Both the position numbers and the translations under genes were made by a program. From NCBI GenBank assembly GCA_030737875.1, contig CM060919.1, positions 807,905,160 to 807,969,159 of the forward strand: 64,000 nt of DNA. The letters are read 5' to 3'. The notes below the pieces were generated by a model, which did no database searches, was not told the DNA's origin, and saw only the letters and a list, made by a program, of their open reading frames with translations. This stretch comes from Allium sativum. Taxonomy: Eukaryota > Streptophyta > Magnoliopsida > Asparagales > Amaryllidaceae. Of the stretch, positions 47,120 to 60,589 are shown in pieces (positions within the stretch are counted from its first letter, which is position 1; every line of letters begins with the position of its first letter).

Positions 47120-50100
47120 TGTAATGACCCGCAAATCCGTAACATCGGAGTTGACTATATACATCATACGTCCAACCGAAATATCACGAAAATACGAAAC
47201 ATTTTTTTTAGAACAAAGAGGTAGAAGAAGAACAGAAATAATAACACGGAACCTCACATCGCAGCGGAACAAAATATAATATATCATATCTTTTGAAATA
47301 CAAAATTTCATCTGTATAACATACACTTATCAGAGTACAATACTTACAACACAGCGGAACAAAACTCTATATAACTAACGCTGAAGTCTCCTGCTCCAAG
47401 CTCCTTTAGATAGATCTGTAAAATCCTGAACTACTTGACTGCCCGTACAAATTTAGGCACCCAAGAGTTTAGGTAGAACAAAACAAAATAAACTACGGGT
47501 CAGTCACGGGACTGGTATGAGTAAACAGTTTAGAACAGTTTCAAAAACTAAATGATATCTCATAAGACCACGCCGTATAACACGGAACGGGTTTATCCCT
47601 TATGAGAATCCAAACACCTGACTTATCTTTCAAAATCCCTTTTAAAGGAACGATAATCTTTATATCAAAACTCTTTTGATATTATAATAATGTCTAAATT
47701 AAGTAGATAACAATCTAGTGGAACGTTTGCATCTCACGTTCCACATAAATAATATACGATCATAAACCGCAAGCACGTATTGGGTAATGGATTTCCAACT
47801 ATGACAAGGTATGGAACCACCTTCCGCTGGTATATCTCTAGAGGAGAATACACCGAGTTCAACAAGAACATCTTGCAACTCAGCCACACATGACCGACCA
47901 CTCATTTGGCTTGAGTGTATCGAATGTATATCACCAACGGTTGGTATCAGCAACCGTTTCCCAAATGGGACAGCATTGACAATAGATTTTTAGAAGTAAA
48001 TGAAACTCTAGATCAGGTGATTATACACCCTAATAGGTGCGACCTACATAGCCATGTTTCCTGCCCGATTTCTGTCATTTACCGGATGATGAGGCTTGAA
48101 GCTACGCTTTTCATTACATCAGATTTACTTCAAATGCCACATTGTCAGATCCATCGAAAATCACAAATTGATGTCTACAACAGTACATTATGTGTTAGCT
48201 AAAAGAAGTTTCCTTCTCCGCTTCCACTCTTGGTACGGTTGAAGAAATCAATGTACGTGACCTTTCTGGAAGTACTCTGTTAGACATTCATCCATACAAG
48301 TCACCCAGGAACAGGATGAACTGAAGGCACAATTTCTATAAATAGAAAAAGTCCTTGCACTCTACTCCGTCTTCGATTATCTTTATATAATCTGATTCGC
48401 AACGCTACTGCCAATACGGAGTGGTTCTTCGAATAATAATCCAACCGGTCTCTCCATATTGACAACGATGGACAAAACTTCGATAGTATGTGATTTAACT
48501 ATCGAATAAAAACAAGTGTTTCGATAGTCGATGATTTAACTATCGAAGAAAACAAGTGTTCATCCAAACATCCAACAATCACTGAGCCTTTAATTAATAT
48601 TCCATTAATTAAATCTCTTCTCTATTTCTTTATCAGTATTTGTCAACCAAATATTTTCAATAACCATATTGGCCTTCTTTATTTTCTAAACTTAGAAAAT
48701 ATCTTCTATTTATAATTGGAAAATATTCCAATTACTTATCTCCTTTCCGATCTCGTTTATTTCTATACTTAGGAAATATTCTTTATTCTATTTCCAAGCT
48801 TACATTTTATTTGGGTTAAAACAGATGTTGTGTAAAACATTGTTACGACAACCCAAATACTATATTCAACTAACTCTTATCCAACATTGATCTTCAAGCC
48901 TGGAATCTTACTATTTATTTGTTAATAATGAAATCAATCATGTTGGGGTATAACTACCTCTCAGACCTTGACTGAATAACATTTATAACGTCAAAACAGA
49001 TATGACTACTTACTCGAATAATCAATACCATACAACTGATTATTCACCTTTAAACACATATACACTTCATGTTTCTATTCTTACTAGTTTTTATTCTAGA
49101 CTTCCTTTTTGATTATACTATTCTATTTCTAAGTTCGTTTTCTTATCGACTTCTATATATATCGATACGTTGATTTCTAACTGTCAAACTTCTTAAAAAT
49201 ATTCTAACTCCTTAAATTCCCGGAAAAATTCGCCATAACCTCCTTTGTACCGGGAGCATCGGGAAAATCCCCAAACTGCCACACAGGCCTTCTCCAATCA
49301 AAAAGAAAAAGAAAAGCCAAGCGGCTAGCCGATACGGCGCATAAAATCTCATATGTGAATTAAATACATACCTTTTTGTCGAGCATTCTATTTATATACT
49401 TGCATTATACTTATCCCATACCTGTCTCCTGTATGTCTATACCTGTCCAACTATACCCAATCGTTTTAACTCAATTCTTTAATTAATTTGTTAATTAACT
49501 GTTTAGGCTATTTCACTTTTTATATTTGAACATGACATGTTCAAATATATTTTAACTTGTTTATGCTCTAGTTGAATTCTATTTTCCATTTTCAATTCTA
49601 TTTGAATTTCTCTTAATTCAAATTTTCATTTCAACTCTATTTGAATTCCTCTTATTCAAATTCTCATTTTAAATCCTTTATTCAAATCCCATTTCAAATC
49701 CTTTATTCAAATCCCATTTCAATACTATATTCAAATCCTATGGTTTAATTCCATTTGAAATACTATCTTCAAATTCTATATTCAAATTTATTTTAACTCT
49801 ACATTATTTATAAACAACGTTTATAACTTTACTTAAAATCCCCCATTATACATTTATACACAAAGTTTATAAATTCAATTCAAATCCCACCTTTTCATTT
49901 ATAAACAAAGTTTATAAATTCAATTCAAATCCCAACTTTTCATTTATAAACAAAGTTTATAAATTCAATTCAAATCCCACCTTTTCATTTATAAACAAAG
50001 TTTATAAATTCCATACTTGTTATATATATATATATTCAAAACAAGTTAATATTTTTATTCTATTCGAATTTCAAATTCTATTCTATTTGAATCTTATATA

Positions 50101-52004
50101 TTCAAATTTCAAATTCTATTTTAGAAAAATAGAATTTTCTTTCTAAATCTCAAATATCCTTTTTCATGATATTTTTAAATATCAACACTTAGGCCCCAGT
50201 GATATTTAAACACACAAAGCAACCAATTATTTATTTTCCTAACATATCATATATGACAGTATATATGCAAATAAATAAACAAACAGATAATATATTTTTG
50301 AGGAATCCTGTTGGATTCCTCCAACCTGTTTTCCTGCATCCACAGACGTTAGCACATAAATAATACCCATCCTGCTTCGAGGCAGGATATCGCGGTATGA
50401 AGGTCATCCACTAATCATAGCGTGGGGCGTATAAGGTAATCATCCGCTAATGAAACCGCGGGCATCCGCTAATGAGACCGCGGGAATCCAACCAATCATC
50501 AACCCAATATATATATATATATCCTAAATAACTAATATATATTTTAAGACAATCAGACAGCATTCAAACAAGCACAGACAATTATTTTTAACTATATAAA
50601 AATAATTCTAAATAAAAGGTGAGATTTACTCACCGGAATTTTTTTATTTGTCGGAATGTCCCAATTAACTTCCATATCTCACGCTATGAATCTACTTGAA
50701 TCATCTCAACTGGATCTACTTTGCGCCTTATTGCCTCATAAATAAATCGATCAGTCCACATAGCATAACCCCAAACAGCCCTAAATCTGCATCAGTCCCA
50801 AACTGCCTCATACTGCATTTCTTCACACGGTAATTTCCTCGAATATCATGCAGGCCATCTCCATTTTCTCCTTATTTTTCTGAACTCGCGGTGCCTACTT
50901 TGTCGAGTTACAGGTTGCGATTTCGACAAGCTACAGTAGCAGTAGCGATTCCATTCGAACCAATTCCTCCCAAAGTCTGTTATCCGATGCTACTCCTCAC
51001 AAACACTTCTACATCCTTCACAACAATCATCGACACCTCCCCTAAAACCACCGTGACCAACTCCTTCAAATCGCACAGAAAAATGTCGGAATCCCCTTAG
51101 TAGAACAGCGACGACCTTACGACTGAATTCGAACACACCCATATCGCATCCCTTCGAGCATCACCAGAATGTCGACGAGCTTCAGGAAGAACCGCGGTTT
51201 AAAACTGCAAAACCCAATTTGCGAATGGCTTGACTCGACGTTGAGCTTCCGGTTCCTTCATGTCTTCAAGTCGCGATGCCTCCCTCGATCTGAAGACGGC
51301 TCCAGGAATTGCGACTTGCGATTTTTGATTTGGAAGAAGAAATTACGGTGACCATTTATGATTTTGAGTTGAAGCTTTCGGATTTTGTTTGTAAATCAAC
51401 AAAAGGGGTGGTGCGATTTATAGAGTGGATAAGTGGAGAAAGAAAGGCCACGGGTTTTGTGGTTTTGGAGGAAAAGATGTGGTTAAGCAAGGGACTACTA
51501 ATTTTTCCCTGCTTGTTGGCTTGGTTTATGACCATAACAAAAGGATTTATTTTATTTTAAACTTGTTTTTAAACCTGTGTCCCTTAATTTAAACCCCTCA
51601 TGATTCCGAACTCCTCTCTGAACCCAACTACTAACATTTCTAGGGTTTAACCACTATTCCGATTCCGTTGGAACATGTTACGATGTCTCGTTTGATCGCC
51701 TGTAGAAGATATTAATTTAAATCGATTTAAATTAAATTCTAAACCACTAAATTCTCCAAAAATAAATTAATATTATTATTCTAACTCAAACTGAATTTTG
51801 TACTGATTTTAATTCAGTTTTAAATCTCGAACTGAGTTATATTTTCGCATTACGATAATTTAATATATTCGATATTAAATGGAAATTGGTTATTAAACTG
51901 ATAACTTAATATAAAAATTCACTTATATTACCAAACCAATATTTAAATTAAATATTAAATATTAAATATTCAAAAATTAACCCATAAGGATCCGGGTCAT
52001 TACA
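47120..52004 (-). mobile_element. Array LTR 2 (middle)
   Basis: 4885 bp. Same order as LTR 1, with three rather than four 45-bp units and scattered substitutions. Its left edge adjoins a primer-binding site and its right edge a polypurine tract, so it serves both as 5' LTR of one unit and 3' LTR of the next. Confidence 0.9.
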
Positions 52005-55000
52005 ATCTTCCCTACTTAAAAAAATTTCGTCCTCGAAATTGCTAAGGTAGAAAAAGTGCTACAAACCAATATTTTTTTTCAAAACTTATTTATGTTGATA
52101 CTCAACATTTCAAACTTCCTTACGTAACTCTCTTTCGAATAAATCCCTATTCGATAACTCCTCCCTTCGAATAACTATATTCGATAATCTCTCTTTCGAA
52201 TAACTAGAATTCGAAAACCTTTCTTTGAATAAACTATATTCGATTTACTCTATTCAATTTACTTTTATCAATTCTTATCGATTAACTCCATCGAATAACT
52301 AAATTCGATACCTCCTTCGAATAACCAATATTCTACAACTCACTTCGATTAAACTAATCGATAACTCATTTCGATTAAACTATAATCGATAACTCATTTC
52401 GATTAACAAATAATCGATAACTCATTTCGATTAACAAATAATCGACAACTCCTTCCGAATAACCAAATTCGATAATTCCTTTCGAATAAACTATATTTGA
52501 TAACTCCTTTAATTCTATTCGAATAACTAATATTCAATAACTCCTTTAACTCCATTCGCTTGACTCTTGATCATAGCTATCACAATGGTTACGCCTGATT
52601 CCCTCAGGAAACATCTGACCGCCCTAGGCTATCTGCAGCCCTGCGAATTACGCTAGCAGTCGTACGAAATGGAAACTTATCCTGAGTAACTATGTTTGAC
52701 TAACTCTATCTCAATAACTATATTCGATCAACTTTTAATTGAATAACTAACATTCAATTAAATCCTAATTTGATTAACTATGTTCAATTAACTCTATCTG
52801 GTTAACTCTAAATTTGAATAACAAATATTTGATAAATTCTAATTGAATAACTAATATTCAATTAACTCTACGGATTAACCTTAACTGATTAACTCTAACT
52901 GGTTAATACTTACTCTAATCGATTAATTCTAACTCTAATCGACTTCTCCTATTCGAATAACTCCTACTGGATAACGTTTATTCATTTATAAAGATTTACT
53001 TTTAGTAACGGTTCTTCACTTTATAAATGTTCTCTTTAATAACGTTACTTCACTTATACAAGTGTTGTGTACCCCTTCTATTTAAAACTATCGGTGTTAA
53101 AAACCAATATCTCTTCTCTATATAAGTTCAGACTTATATATTCCATTTATCGAATGTTAAATATTTAATTTAATTTATAAACTGTTATTTATAAATTAAT
53201 CTTTTCTATTTATCTGTTAAAAACAGATTTCCATTTTCTATTCATCTTCTAAATATTCCTTCGATTAAATTCTATTTATTTAACAAATACATATCTCATC
53301 TACAATATTCTATTTATTTTCTATAAATAAATATTTCCATTTAATCTATTTGTAAATGTTTTTACAAATATTTCTCCTTCTATTTGTTTGCTCATAACTT
53401 CCTTTGTATTTGTGTTACAAATATATTACCTTTATATTTGTTTTTACAAATATATTTTCTTTTAACTCTTTTGGTTTTTCCTTTATTCACACCCAATTCA
53501 TATTTCATTCACATTGATTTTACTCAATTTATTCATTTCGATCCATTTAACTTACTTAGTTAAATTTAATTTCAATCATTCAATTCCCATTAACTAGTTG
53601 CTAATTAACCGTTTTGCCTATTTCACCCTTTTTATTTGAATATAACTTGTTCAAATATATGTCAACTTAATTATAAACTAATCTAATTATATTTTCAACT
53701 TGATTTATATATTCGATTTCGAATATAAATTCTCAATCTCTTTCACTTATCCAAAAACCCAATTTCGATTCAAATTTCCTTTAACTAATTATTCTCCAAT
53801 TTAGTTAATTCTATTTAACCATTTAAAATATGATTTTTGTCTTAAAAATCATTTCACTTACTTCACTGGAGTTCATATTTATTTTATATATCCGGTCTGG
53901 ATTTTTCTAATGCCAATTCGGATTTTATTTCCTAAAAATCCTTTTTTTATTTAATTAAACCGTTATGGTTTTATAATGGTTCTGGCGCTGCTTTTCTAAA
54001 AATTTGATTTTGACATAACTCAAAATCTATACGACGAAATCCAGATTTTTCTCTTTCATTTGAAAACTATTATTCAACCGGTCCCGACGATTCTTGTTTC
54101 AAAGAATTCCGACTTAAATTGAGTTCTGTATACTAAATTGAAGTTCGAATCGCCAATTTACGAACTGCCGCGCTACAGTGAGCTCGTTTTAATTATATTT
54201 ATAAATATAATCTTTTTAACTTTATTTATAATAAATTCAACTCCATTCTGATATATTTTTAATATGTATCAAATCCATTTCATAATATTCCCGATCTATA
54301 TCACTTCTAATATTCAAATCCTATATCTTAATTTAAAATATTCAAATTCCATTTGAATTTCTTTATTCAAACTCTATATTATTTCCTTCTATTCAATTTC
54401 TATTTGAAATCCTTTGTTCAATTTCTATTTGAAATCCTTTGTATTCAAATTCTTTTTAATTTCATTTTGAATTCAAATTCTATTTAAACTCCTTTTATTT
54501 AAAATTCTATTTCAGACTTTATATTTTCTTTGAATTCTAATATTCAACCTCCACTTTATATTCTCTTTGAAATTCTATTTAACCAAATTCCATTTGAATT
54601 CTAATATTCAAATCTCTATTTGACTTTTCTTTATTCAAATCCATTTGAATTCCTTTGAATTCAAATTCCATTTCAATTTTTCTTATATAATTTCTATTTG
54701 AATTTTCTTTATTCAAATCCTATTTAAATTTCTATGTTCAAATTCTATATTTGAATTCCCTTATATTTTACTTCTATTTGAAATCTATATTCCAATTCCC
54801 ACTTCAAAATTCCTTTGAAGTAATATAAATATATACATATATTTATATCTATCCCAAATTCAAAACATTTGAATTTTCAAACAACTTGTTTCTTTTCAAA
54901 AAAAATTCCATCAAAACTTTTCTAAGGCAGCAATTCATCACTTAGAAACTCGAAAATGAACACTGATGATATTGCGACCATCATCAGAATTATTTCCCGG

Positions 55001-55479
55001 CTACTGAATGAGTTCAGTGCTATATTACTTTCAAAATCCATTTAGAAAATATTTTCCAAACTCCCAGGATTTTAAATTCTGAATTCTGGTTGGAATTCAA
55101 TTTCAATTTATCACATTTGTATATTTTATTTCATATACACATTCCATTGGTTATATATAACTATTTCTGTTTTAATATCTCATTCGATTATAATCCTAAC
55201 AATCAACTCAACTATTTAAAACAATATCGTGTCCAATCTTCTGTTCAAGTGTTTATAAACTCCTATCGACATCGTGGCGTCCTACGATTCGATCAGAATT
55301 CATAATTCACTCAACAGACTAGTCAACACAATATAAAACAGTTTTTATATCAAATAACAAATACGCTCTCTCGTATATATATATACACTCAACTCATTCT
55401 AGGATACTACTGATCCTATCTTTAATGAGCACATTCCACAAAGCCTAGGTATTCGCTCAACCTAAGCTCTGATACCAAC
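52005..55479 (-). mobile_element. Array internal region 2 (3.5 kb, noncoding)
   Basis: Near-identical to internal 1 with small indels (for example a shorter run near 52262), an intact primer-binding site at 55466-55477 and post-PBS hairpin at 55401-55417. Confidence 0.85.
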
Positions 55480-58400
55480 TGTAATGACCCGCAAATCCGT
55501 AACATCGGAGTTGACTATATACATCATACGTCCAACCCAAATATCACGAAAATACGAAACATTTTTTTTAGAAGAAAGAGGTAGAAGAAGAACAGAAATA
55601 ATAACACGGAACCTCACATCGCAGCGGAACAAAATATAATATATCATATCTTTTGAAATACAAAATTTCATCTGTATAACATACACTTATCAGAGTACAA
55701 TACTTACAACACAACGGAACAAAACTCTATATAACTAACGCTAAAGTCTCCTGCTCCAAGCTCCTTTAGATAGATCTGTAAAATCCTGAACTACTTGACT
55801 GCCCGTACAAATTTAGGCACCCAAGAGTTTAGGTAGAAAAAAACAAAATAAACTACGGGTCAGTCATGGGACTGGTATGAGTAAACAGTTTAGAACAGTT
55901 TCAAAAACTAAATGATATCTCATAAGACCACGCCGTATAACATGGAACGGGTTTTTCCCTTATGAGAATCCAAACACTTGACTTATCTTTCAAAATCCCT
56001 TTTAAAGGAACGATAATCTTTATATCAAAACTCTTTTGATATTATAATAATGTATAAATTAAGTAGATAACAATCTAGTGGAACGTTTGCATCTCACGTT
56101 CCACATAAATAATATACAATCATAAACCGCAAGCACGTATTGGGTAATGGATTTCCAACTATGACAAGGTATGGAACCACCTTCCGCTGGTATATCTCTA
56201 GAGGAGAATACACCGAGTTCAACAAGAACATCTTGCAACTCAACCACACATGACCGACCACTCATTTGGCTTGAGTGTATCGAATGTATATCACCAACGG
56301 TTGGGATCAGCAACCGTTTCCCGAATGGGACAGCATCAACAATAGATTTTTAGAAGTAAATGAAACTCTAGATCAGGTGATTATACACCCTAATAGGTGC
56401 GACCTACATAGCCATGTTTCCTGCCCGATTTCTGTCATTTACCGGATGATGAGGCTTGAAGCTACGCTTTTCATTACATCAGATTTACTTCAAATGCCAC
56501 ATTGTCAGATCCATCGAAAATCACTAATTGATGTCTACAACAGTACATTATGTGTTAGCTAAAAGAAGTTTCCTTCTCCGCTTCCACTCTTGGTACGGTT
56601 GAAGAAATCAATACGTGACCTTTTTGGAAGTACTCTGTTAGACATTCATCCATACAAGTCACCCAGGAACAGGATGAACTGAAGGCACAATTTCTATAAA
56701 TAGAAAAAGTCCTTGCACTCTACTACGTCTTCGATTATCTTTATATAATCTGATTCGCAACGCTACTGCCAATACGGAGTGGTTCTTCGGATAATAATCC
56801 AGCCGGTCTCTCCATATTGACAACGATGGACAAAACTTCGATAGTCTGTGATTTAACTATCGAATAAAAACAAGTGTTTCGATAGTCGATGATTTAACTA
56901 TCGAAGAAAACAAGTGTTCATCCAAACATCCAACAATCACTGAGCCTTTAATTAATATTCCATTAATTAAATCTCTTCTCTATTTCTTTATCAATATTTG
57001 TCAACCAAATATTTTCAATAACCATATTGGCCTTCTTTATTTTCTAAACTTAGAAAATATCTTCTATTTGTAATTGGAAAATATTCCAATTACTTATCTC
57101 CTTTCCGATCTCGTTTATTTCTATACTTAGGAAATATTCTTTATTCTATTTCCAAGCTTACATTTTATTTGGGTTAAAACAGATGTTGTGTAAAACATTG
57201 TTACGACAACCCAAATACTATATTCAACTAACTCTTATCCAACATTGATCTTCAAGCCTGGAATCTTACTATTTATTTGTTAATAATGAAATCAATCAAG
57301 TTGGGGTATAACTACCTCTCAGACTTTGACTGAATAACATTTATAACGTCAAAACAGATATGACTACTTACTCGAATAATCAATACCATACAACTGATTA
57401 TTCACCTTTAAACACATATACACTTCATGTTTCTATTCTTACTAGTTTTTATTCTAGACTTCCTTTTTGATTATACTATTCTATTTCTAAGTTCGTTTTC
57501 TTATCGACTTCTATATATATCGATACGTTGATTTCTAACTATCAAACTTCTTAAAAATATTCTAACTCCTTAAATTCCCGGAAAAATTCGCCATAACCTC
57601 CTTTGTACCGAGAGCATCGGGAAAATCCCCAAACTGCCACACAGGCCTTCTCCAATCAAAAAGAAAAAGAAAAGCCAAGCGGCTAGCCGATACGGCGCAT
57701 AAAATCTCATATGTGAATTAAATACATACCTTTTTGTCGAGCATTCTATTTATATACTTGCATTATACTTATCCCATACCTGTCTCCTGTATGTCTATAC
57801 CTGTCCAACTATACCTAATCGTTTTAACTCAATTCTTTAATTAATTTGTTAATTAACTGTTTAGGCTATTTCACTTTTTATATTTGAACATGACATGTTC
57901 AAATATATTTTAACTTGTTTATACTCTAGTTGAATTCTATTTTCCATTTTCAATTCTATTTGAATTTCTCTTAATTCAAATTCTCATTTCAACTCTATTT
58001 GAATTCCTCTTATTCAAATTCTCATTTTAAATCCTTTATTCAAATCCCATTTCAAATCCTTTATTCAAATCCCATTTCAATACTATATTCAAATCCTATG
58101 GTTTAATTCCATTTGAAATACTATCTTCAAATTCTATATTCAAATTTATTTTAACTCTACATTATTTATAAACAACGTTTATAACTTTACTTAAAATCCC
58201 CCATTATACATTTATACACAAAGTTTATAAATTCAATTCAAATCCCACCTTTTTCATTTATAAACAAAGTTTATAAATTCAATTCAAATCCCACCTTTTC
58301 ATTTATAAACAAAGTTTATAAATTCAATTCAAATCCCACCTTTTCATTTATAAACAAAGTTTATAAATTCAATTCAAATCCCACCTTTTCATTTATAAAC

Positions 58401-60410
58401 AAAGTTTATAAATTCCATACTTGTTATATATATATATATATTCAAAACAAGTTAATATTTTTATTCTATTCGAATTTCAAATTCTATTCTATTTGAATCT
58501 TATATATTCAAATTTCAAATTCTATTTTAGAAAAATAGAATTTTCTTTCTAAATCTCAAATATCCTTTTTCATGATATTTTTAAATATCAACACTTAGGC
58601 CCCAGTGATATTTAAACACACAAAGCAACCAATTATTTATTTTCCTAACATATCATATATGACAGTATATATGCAAATAAATAAACAAACAGATAATATA
58701 TTTTTGAGGAATCCTGTTGGATTCCTCCAACCTGTTTTCCTGCATCCACAGACGTTAGCACATAAATAATACCCATCCTGCTTCGAGGCAGGATATCACG
58801 GTATGAAGGTCATCCACTAATCATAGCGAGGGGCGTATAAGGTAATCATCCGCTAATGAAACCGCGGGCATCCGCTAATGAGACTGCGGGAATCCAACCA
58901 ATCATCAACCCAATATATATATATATATATATATATCCTAAATAACTAATATATATTTTAAAACAATCAGACAGCATTCAAACAAGCACAGACAATTATT
59001 TTTAACCATATAAAAATAATTCTAAATAAAAGGTGAGATTTACTCACCGGAATTTTTTTATTTGTCGGAATGTCCCAATTAAATTCCATATCTCACTCTA
59101 TGAATCTACTTGAATCATCTCAACTGGATCTACTTTGCGCCTTATTGCCTCATAAATAAATCGATCAATCTACGAAGCATAACCCCAAACTTCCCTAAAT
59201 CTGCATCAGTCCCGAACTGCCTCATACTGCATTTCTTCACACGGTAATTTCCTTGAATATCATGCAGGCCGTCTCCATTTTCTCCTTATTTTTCTGAACT
59301 CGCGGTACCTACTTTGTCGAGTTACAGGTTGCGATTTCGACAAGCAACAGTAGCAGTAGCGATTCCATTCGAACCAATTCCTCCCAAAGTCTGTTATCCA
59401 ATGCTACTCCTCACAAACACTTCTACATCCTTCACAACAATCATCGACACCTCCCCTAAAACCACCGTGACCAACTCCTTCAAATCCACAGAAAAATGTC
59501 GGAATCCCCTTAGTAGAACAGCGATGACCTTACGACTGAATTCGAACGCACCCATATCGCATCCCTTCGAGCATCACCAGAACGTCGACGAGCTTCAGGA
59601 AGAACCGCGGTTTAAAACTGCAAAACCCAATTTGCGAATGGCTTGACTCGACGTTGAGCTTCCGGTTCCTTCATGTCTTCAAGTCGCGATGCCTCCCTCG
59701 ATCTGAAGACGGCTCCAGGAATTGCGACTTGCGATTTTTGATTTGGAAGAAGAAATTTCGGTGACCATTTATGATTTTGAGTTGAAGCTTTCTGATTTTG
59801 TTTGTAAATCAACAAAAGGGGTGGTGCGATTTATAGAGTGGATAAGTGGAGAAAGAAAGGCCACGGGTTTTGTGGTTCTGGAGGAAGAGATGTGGTTAAG
59901 TAAGGGACTACTAATTTTTCCCTGCTTGTTGGCTTGGTTTATGACCATAACAAAAGGATTTATTTTATTTTAAACTTGTTTTTAAACCTGTGTCCCTTAA
60001 TTTAAACCCCTCATGATTCCGAACTCCTCTCTGAACCCAACTACTGACATTTCTAGGGTTTAACCACTATTCCGATTCCGTTGGAACAGGTTTCGATGTC
60101 TCGTTTGATCGCCTGTAGAAGATATTAATTTAAATCGATTTAAATTAAATTCTAAACCACTAAATTCTCCAAAAATAAATTAATATTATTATTCTAACTC
60201 AAACTGAATTTTGTGCTGATTTTAATTCAGTTTTAAATCTCGAACTGAGTTATATTTTCGCATTACGATAATTTAATATATTCGATATTAAATCGAAATT
60301 GGTTATTAAACTGATAACTTAATATAAAAATTCACTTATATTACCAAACCAATATTTAAATTAAATATTAAATATTCAAAAATTAACCCATAAGGATCCG
60401 GGTCATTACA
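55480..60410 (-). mobile_element. Array LTR 3
   Basis: 4931 bp, plus strand TGTAATGACCCGC to CGGGTCATTACA, next to the right AGATT. Four 45-bp units. In the minus-strand sense this is the outermost 5' LTR. Confidence 0.9.
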
Positions 60411-60584
60411 AGATTCGTGTTTACTCTGATGTTTTATGTTCTTCTTCTTCTATTCTAAGTTTTTATCTTATCTATTCTCACCCTCTAATTTCTTTCATGG
60501 ACTATCCGGTGTTTTCCGATGCTTGGGTAGTCGACATTGAGTTTATGTCGATATCTAGGATCGCAATTTCCTCGGGTCGTTATA
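60411..60584 (+). mobile_element. Solo LTR B, segment 3 of 3 (3' end)
   Basis: Begins with the second AGATT, matches the last 170 bases of LTR A, and ends CGGGTCGTTATA (expected TTACA, one substitution in the terminus). Followed by the second GTTAG. Confidence 0.9.
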
Positions 60585-60589
60585 GTTAG
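60585..60589 (+). repeat. Target-site duplication of LTR B, right copy
   Basis: GTTAG, pairing with 19471-19475. Confidence 0.95.

Larger units (their letters stand above)
38699..60410 (-). mobile_element. Three-LTR, two-internal tandem retrotransposon array
   Basis: Order on the plus strand: LTR 38699-43621, internal 43622-47119, LTR 47120-52004, internal 52005-55479, LTR 55480-60410. LTRs are 4.9 kb, internals 3.5 kb. Each internal has a polypurine tract at its left and a primer-binding site at its right (minus-strand element). One 5-bp duplication (AGATT) flanks the whole 21.7 kb, so it occupies a single insertion site. The repeated halves are nearly identical with scattered substitutions, as expected from unequal recombination between LTRs of one element. 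No protein is encoded. The 4.9/3.5-kb dimensions resemble those described for LARD elements. Confidence 0.92.
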
